Assembly: GCA_021202715.1 (NCBI GenBank)
Contig: JAJQCL010000016.1
Coordinates: forward strand, 1 to 8,806
DNA from: Lachnospiraceae bacterium
Lineage (GTDB): Bacteria; Bacillota; Clostridia; Lachnospirales; Lachnospiraceae
Length of the DNA stretch: 8,806 nucleotides
Reading direction: 5' to 3'
Part shown: positions 6,330-8,806 of the stretch, one piece after another
Layout: the number at the start of each line of letters is the position of its first letter
Numbering within the stretch: position 1 is the first letter of the stretch
Program-made: the position numbers and the translations under genes
The notes under the pieces: model-generated
Seen by the model: only the letters and a program-made list of their open reading frames with translations
What the model was told of the DNA's origin: nothing
The model's database searches: none

Positions 6330-7250
6330 CTACCTTTTCCCGATACGGACTCTCGGATCTGCTACACCGTAGAGGATATCCACGATCAGGTTGCAGAGCA
6401 CCAGGAAGAAGCCGTAGAAGACGGTCATCCCCAGAACCATGGAGTAGTCGCTGTTTGTGATGCTGTCCACGTAGTATTTGCCCATGCCGGGAATCACGAA
6501 GATGGACTCGATGACGAAGGTACCGGTCAGCACGGAGGCCACGGTCGGTCCCATCATGGTCATGACCGGCATGATCGCGTTGCGGATCTGATGCTTACAG
6601 GTGATCCGCATCTCCGACAGCCCCTTGGAACGGGCCGTCTTGATGTAATCCTGTGACGTCACCTCCAGCATACTGGACCGCATAATTCGCGAGACCGAGG
6701 CCAGTGTATAAAAGCCCAGGGCAATAGAAGGCAATATGGTGTATTCAAAGCCCTCATATTTGGCAATAGGGAGAAGCCCCCACTTGATTCCGAAGAAATA
6801 CTGGAGCACCGCTCCCATGATGAAGTCCGGCACACTGGTGCCGACAATCGCTACGATGACGCAGAAGAAATCAGTCTTGGTTCCCCGCTTCCTGGCGGCG
6901 ATGATACCCAGCACCAGACCGAAAGAAACGGCGAAGACCAGAGCACGAATGCCGAGATTCGCAGAATAAGGGAATGTCTGCCCGATGATATAGTTGACTG
7001 TCTTATTCGTATACTTCATGGAGTACCCGAAATTCCCCTGTAACAGGTTCCCCATATATGTCAGATATTGCTGCCACAAAGGCTTGTCGAAGCCGTAGTA
7101 GGCATTCATATTGGCGGCTACTTCCGCCGTCAGCTTCGCGCTGGTGAACGGTTCACCCGGCAGCAGCCGGACCAGAAAGAACACGATCGTCACCAGAGCC
7201 CAGAGCGTCAGAATGGCTGCTACTACACGCTTGGCGATGTATTTCAGCAT
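6330..7250 (-). CDS. oppB: Oligopeptide ABC transporter permease OppB
   Basis: This is the first membrane subunit of the importer, with 306 residues, matching the usual OppB length. The N-terminal helix (about 10-28) ends in VRLLPGEPFTSAKL, close to E. coli OppB. An extracytoplasmic stretch (30-98) follows, with GNFGYSMKY (72-80). The permease domain has further helices at about 101-119, 128-150, 171-187, 230-250 and 270-292. The ATPase-docking EAA loop is TARSKGLSEMRITCKHQIRN (205-224, conserved G210). The end IVDILYGVADPRVR is typical. ATG 7250 has AGGGAGG seven bases upstream. The gene is separated from oppA by 162 bases that carry RNA hairpins but no terminator T-tract, so it is probably transcribed from the oppA promoter outside the window. 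Confidence 0.96.
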   Translation of the reverse strand: MLKYIAKRVVAAILTLWALVTIVFFLVRLLPGEPFTSAKLTAEVAANMNAYYGFDKPLWQQYLTYMGNLLQGNFGYSMKYTNKTVNYIIGQTFPYSANLGIRALVFAVSFGLVLGIIAARKRGTKTDFFCVIVAIVGTSVPDFIMGAVLQYFFGIKWGLLPIAKYEGFEYTILPSIALGFYTLASVSRIMRSSMLEVTSQDYIKTARSKGLSEMRITCKHQIRNAIMPVMTMMGPTVASVLTGTFVIESIFVIPGMGKYYVDSITNSDYSMVLGMTVFYGFFLVLCNLIVDILYGVADPRVRIGKR

Positions 7251-7257
7251 ATCTTAT

Positions 7258-7282
7258 CCTCCCTCTCTCGTTTCCGAGAAAA
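7258..7282 (-). promoter_or_regulatory. Tetraloop hairpin next to the oppB ribosome binding site
   Basis: On the minus strand TTTTCTCG (7275-7282) pairs with CGAGAGAG (7263-7270) as eight pairs, two of them G-U, closed by a GAAA loop of the stable GNRA type. The AGGGAGG ribosome binding site overlaps the 3' foot of the stem (7258-7264). It may tune oppB translation or protect the processed 5' end. Confidence 0.4.
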
Positions 7283-7336
7283 CCAAAACCTCCGGGGAGA
7301 AACGTTGCATCTACCCTTCAATTTCCTTATGATTTG

Positions 7337-7377
7337 CCGAAGGGGCGGCATGGATCACTCTCCTGTCACCCCTTCGG
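7337..7377 (-). repeat. 9-bp stem-loop between oppA and oppB
   Basis: CCGAAGGGG (7369-7377 on the minus strand) and CCCCTTCGG (7337-7345) form a perfect 9-bp GC-rich stem around a 23-base loop. It begins 35 bases after the oppA stop. It is not followed by a T-tract, so it does not look like a full terminator. In many binding-protein operons a hairpin here stabilises the binding-protein part of the message, so the binding protein is made in excess over the permease. A partial terminator is the alternative. Confidence 0.6.
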
Positions 7378-7412
7378 TCTGTATCTGTCACGTCTTCACG
7401 TGAACGACTGAT

Positions 7413-8806
7413 TTAGCTGACGATATCCACATAGACCCAGTCAATGTTGATGGAGCAGAAATAGAAGTTCAGGCCGGTCACGTCGTCATCCACCAGATAG
7501 TGAACAGTTCTTCTCTGAAGCGGAATAAACGCCGCATCTGCCATGATCATCTGCTCGCACTGGTTCAGGATGTCCATACGGGCGTCGGTATCAGTCTCCG
7601 TCACAGAGGACTCCAGAAGAGCATCATACTCATCATTGTGGTAGAAGCTGTTGTTGTAGGAGCTGGGGCCATAGAAGAGCTCCAGGTAGCTGTAGGGATC
7701 GTCATAATCAGCCCCCCAGCCGGTGAAGCCCAGCTCATACTCGCCGTTCGGCAGCGTGGTAGCATACAGCTCGCTGTAGGTCACCTGCGTGATGGTCACA
7801 GTGATGCCCAGCGCGGTCTGCAGCAGATCCTGAATGACCTCGCACTGCTTCTTGGTCGACTCAGAATCAGAGCAGGTGATGTCCACGGAAAGCTCCGACG
7901 CGTCAGACACACCCAGCTCTTCCATCGCCGCTTCCAGGTACTCCAGCGCCTTCTCCTGATCGCCGTCGACCGGGAAAGAATAGCTGTCCAAATCATAGAC
8001 TTCACCGTAGGTGGAGCCCTTCGCCGTCAGGCCGGAGAAGACCAGTCCGGTATATCCGTCATACACGCCGCTGTTCGCCAGCGTATTGTACTCGGTTCGG
8101 TTCAGCGCATAGTTCAGAGCCAGACGGAAGTTCAGGTTGTTCAGCGCCTCGTTGGTGCTCTCAAAGTTTATCAGCAGATAGTCCACGTTGCCGTTCATGA
8201 AGGTATTATCCTCACCTTCGTAATTGGCGACATAGGCATTAGGGATCTGCACATAATCCAGCTCGCCGGACTCATAGAGAGCCAGCGCCGTATCCGTGTT
8301 CTCCACCACGCTCAGTTCCACGCGGTCCAGGTTGATGGAGTCGGCATCCCAGTAGTACTCGTTGGGTTCGAAGATGTACTCGTTGTTCTCAGAGCTCACC
8401 AGCTTGTAGGGACCAGAATAAACGTTCTTATCAGCGGTCGCTGCAAACTCCGTGCCATACTCTTCCACAATATCCTGACGAAGCGGCGCAAACTGTCCGC
8501 TGGAACCGATCAGGCTCAGGAAGTAGGAAGTCGGATTCTCCAGCTCCACAACCAGCGTATAATCATCTTCCGCGGTCACAGCCAGCTCGCTGGGATCCAT
8601 CTCGCCGGTCTCCACAGCCAGGCCGTTCTTGATGTACTCGCCAATGAAGGCATAGGGGCTGGCGGTGTCGGGATCCATCAGTCTCTGCCAGCTGTAGACA
8701 TAATCTGCCGCAGTAATCTGCTCGCCGTCGCTCCAGTAGGCATCCTCTCTCAGATGGAAGGTATAGGTCAGACCATCGTCGGAAATCTCCCAGGTCTCCG
8801 CGATAC
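7413..8806 (-). CDS. oppA: Oligopeptide ABC transporter substrate-binding protein OppA (5' end outside window)
   Basis: This is the extracytoplasmic peptide-binding protein (SBP_bac_5 family) that delivers oligopeptides to OppBC. The 463 C-terminal residues are visible, and the frame stays open to the window edge, so about 80 residues, including the signal peptide and any lipobox cysteine, are missing. An internal ATG at 8678 is not the start: upstream in frame come IAETWEISDDGLTYTFHLRE and WSDGEQITAADYVYSWQRL, the family signature close to E. coli OppA. Other family features are the SYNNSFYHNDEYDALLES segment near the end and a final aromatic-rich part (INIDWVYVDIVS). The protein is strongly acidic, as usual for exported Gram-positive binding proteins. 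It is the first gene of the visible operon, and its promoter lies outside the window. Confidence 0.96.
   Translation of the reverse strand, partial: IAETWEISDDGLTYTFHLREDAYWSDGEQITAADYVYSWQRLMDPDTASPYAFIGEYIKNGLAVETGEMDPSELAVTAEDDYTLVVELENPTSYFLSLIGSSGQFAPLRQDIVEEYGTEFAATADKNVYSGPYKLVSSENNEYIFEPNEYYWDADSINLDRVELSVVENTDTALALYESGELDYVQIPNAYVANYEGEDNTFMNGNVDYLLINFESTNEALNNLNFRLALNYALNRTEYNTLANSGVYDGYTGLVFSGLTAKGSTYGEVYDLDSYSFPVDGDQEKALEYLEAAMEELGVSDASELSVDITCSDSESTKKQCEVIQDLLQTALGITVTITQVTYSELYATTLPNGEYELGFTGWGADYDDPYSYLELFYGPSSYNNSFYHNDEYDALLESSVTETDTDARMDILNQCEQMIMADAAFIPLQRRTVHYLVDDDVTGLNFYFCSINIDWVYVDIVS

Noticed and set aside
5505..6656. A 383-codon plus-strand open frame opposite oppC/oppB
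   Set aside because: It is antisense to two well-conserved permease genes, with a low-complexity Asp/His-rich translation typical of a shadow of hydrophobic coding sequence.
7395..7404. Ten-base palindrome TTCACGTGAA just after oppA
   Set aside because: It may pair as part of RNA structure near the stop codon, but a single palindrome with no promoter nearby does not support an operator call.

Overview
The window reads as chromosomal DNA from a Gram-positive, Clostridia-type bacterium, possibly a gut Lachnospiraceae-like organism. This is inferred from moderate GC content, strong AGGAGG-type ribosome binding sites, GTG/TTG starts and the protein sequences; no marker gene fixes the taxon. All eight genes lie on the minus strand, so transcription runs from high to low coordinates.

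The first block (8806 down to 3383) is an oligopeptide ABC importer in the classical oppA-B-C-D-F order. It holds a binding protein cut by the window edge, two permeases and two ATPases. The gene junctions are short or overlapping, except for a 162-base oppA-oppB spacer that carries a perfect 9-bp stem-loop. The most notable point is oppD. Its reading frame, with its own ribosome binding site and GTG start, carries an in-frame TGA at codon 39, just before the Walker A motif and where OppD proteins have glycine. As written, the ATPase cannot be made intact, so the importer is either broken or the base is a sequencing error.

The second block (3382 to 1041) has a near-consensus promoter (TTGACA, 17 bases, TAGGAT), a long structured leader of about 145 bases, an M24-family Xaa-Pro-type peptidase with all five metal ligands, and a classical short-chain dehydrogenase. 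The block is closed by a good intrinsic terminator. The third block (1012 to 52) is a LysR-family regulator with a TTG start and its own promoter directly behind that terminator.

The likely theme is peptide nutrition: import of oligopeptides and intracellular cleavage of proline-containing ones. The dehydrogenase substrate and the regulator's targets cannot be read from the sequence. I see no RNA genes, insertion sequences, CRISPR arrays or phage genes, and no gene-free stretch above 300 bases (the longest is 268, at 3115-3382). I found no convincing new system; the points worth checking are the oppD nonsense codon and the structured leaders.
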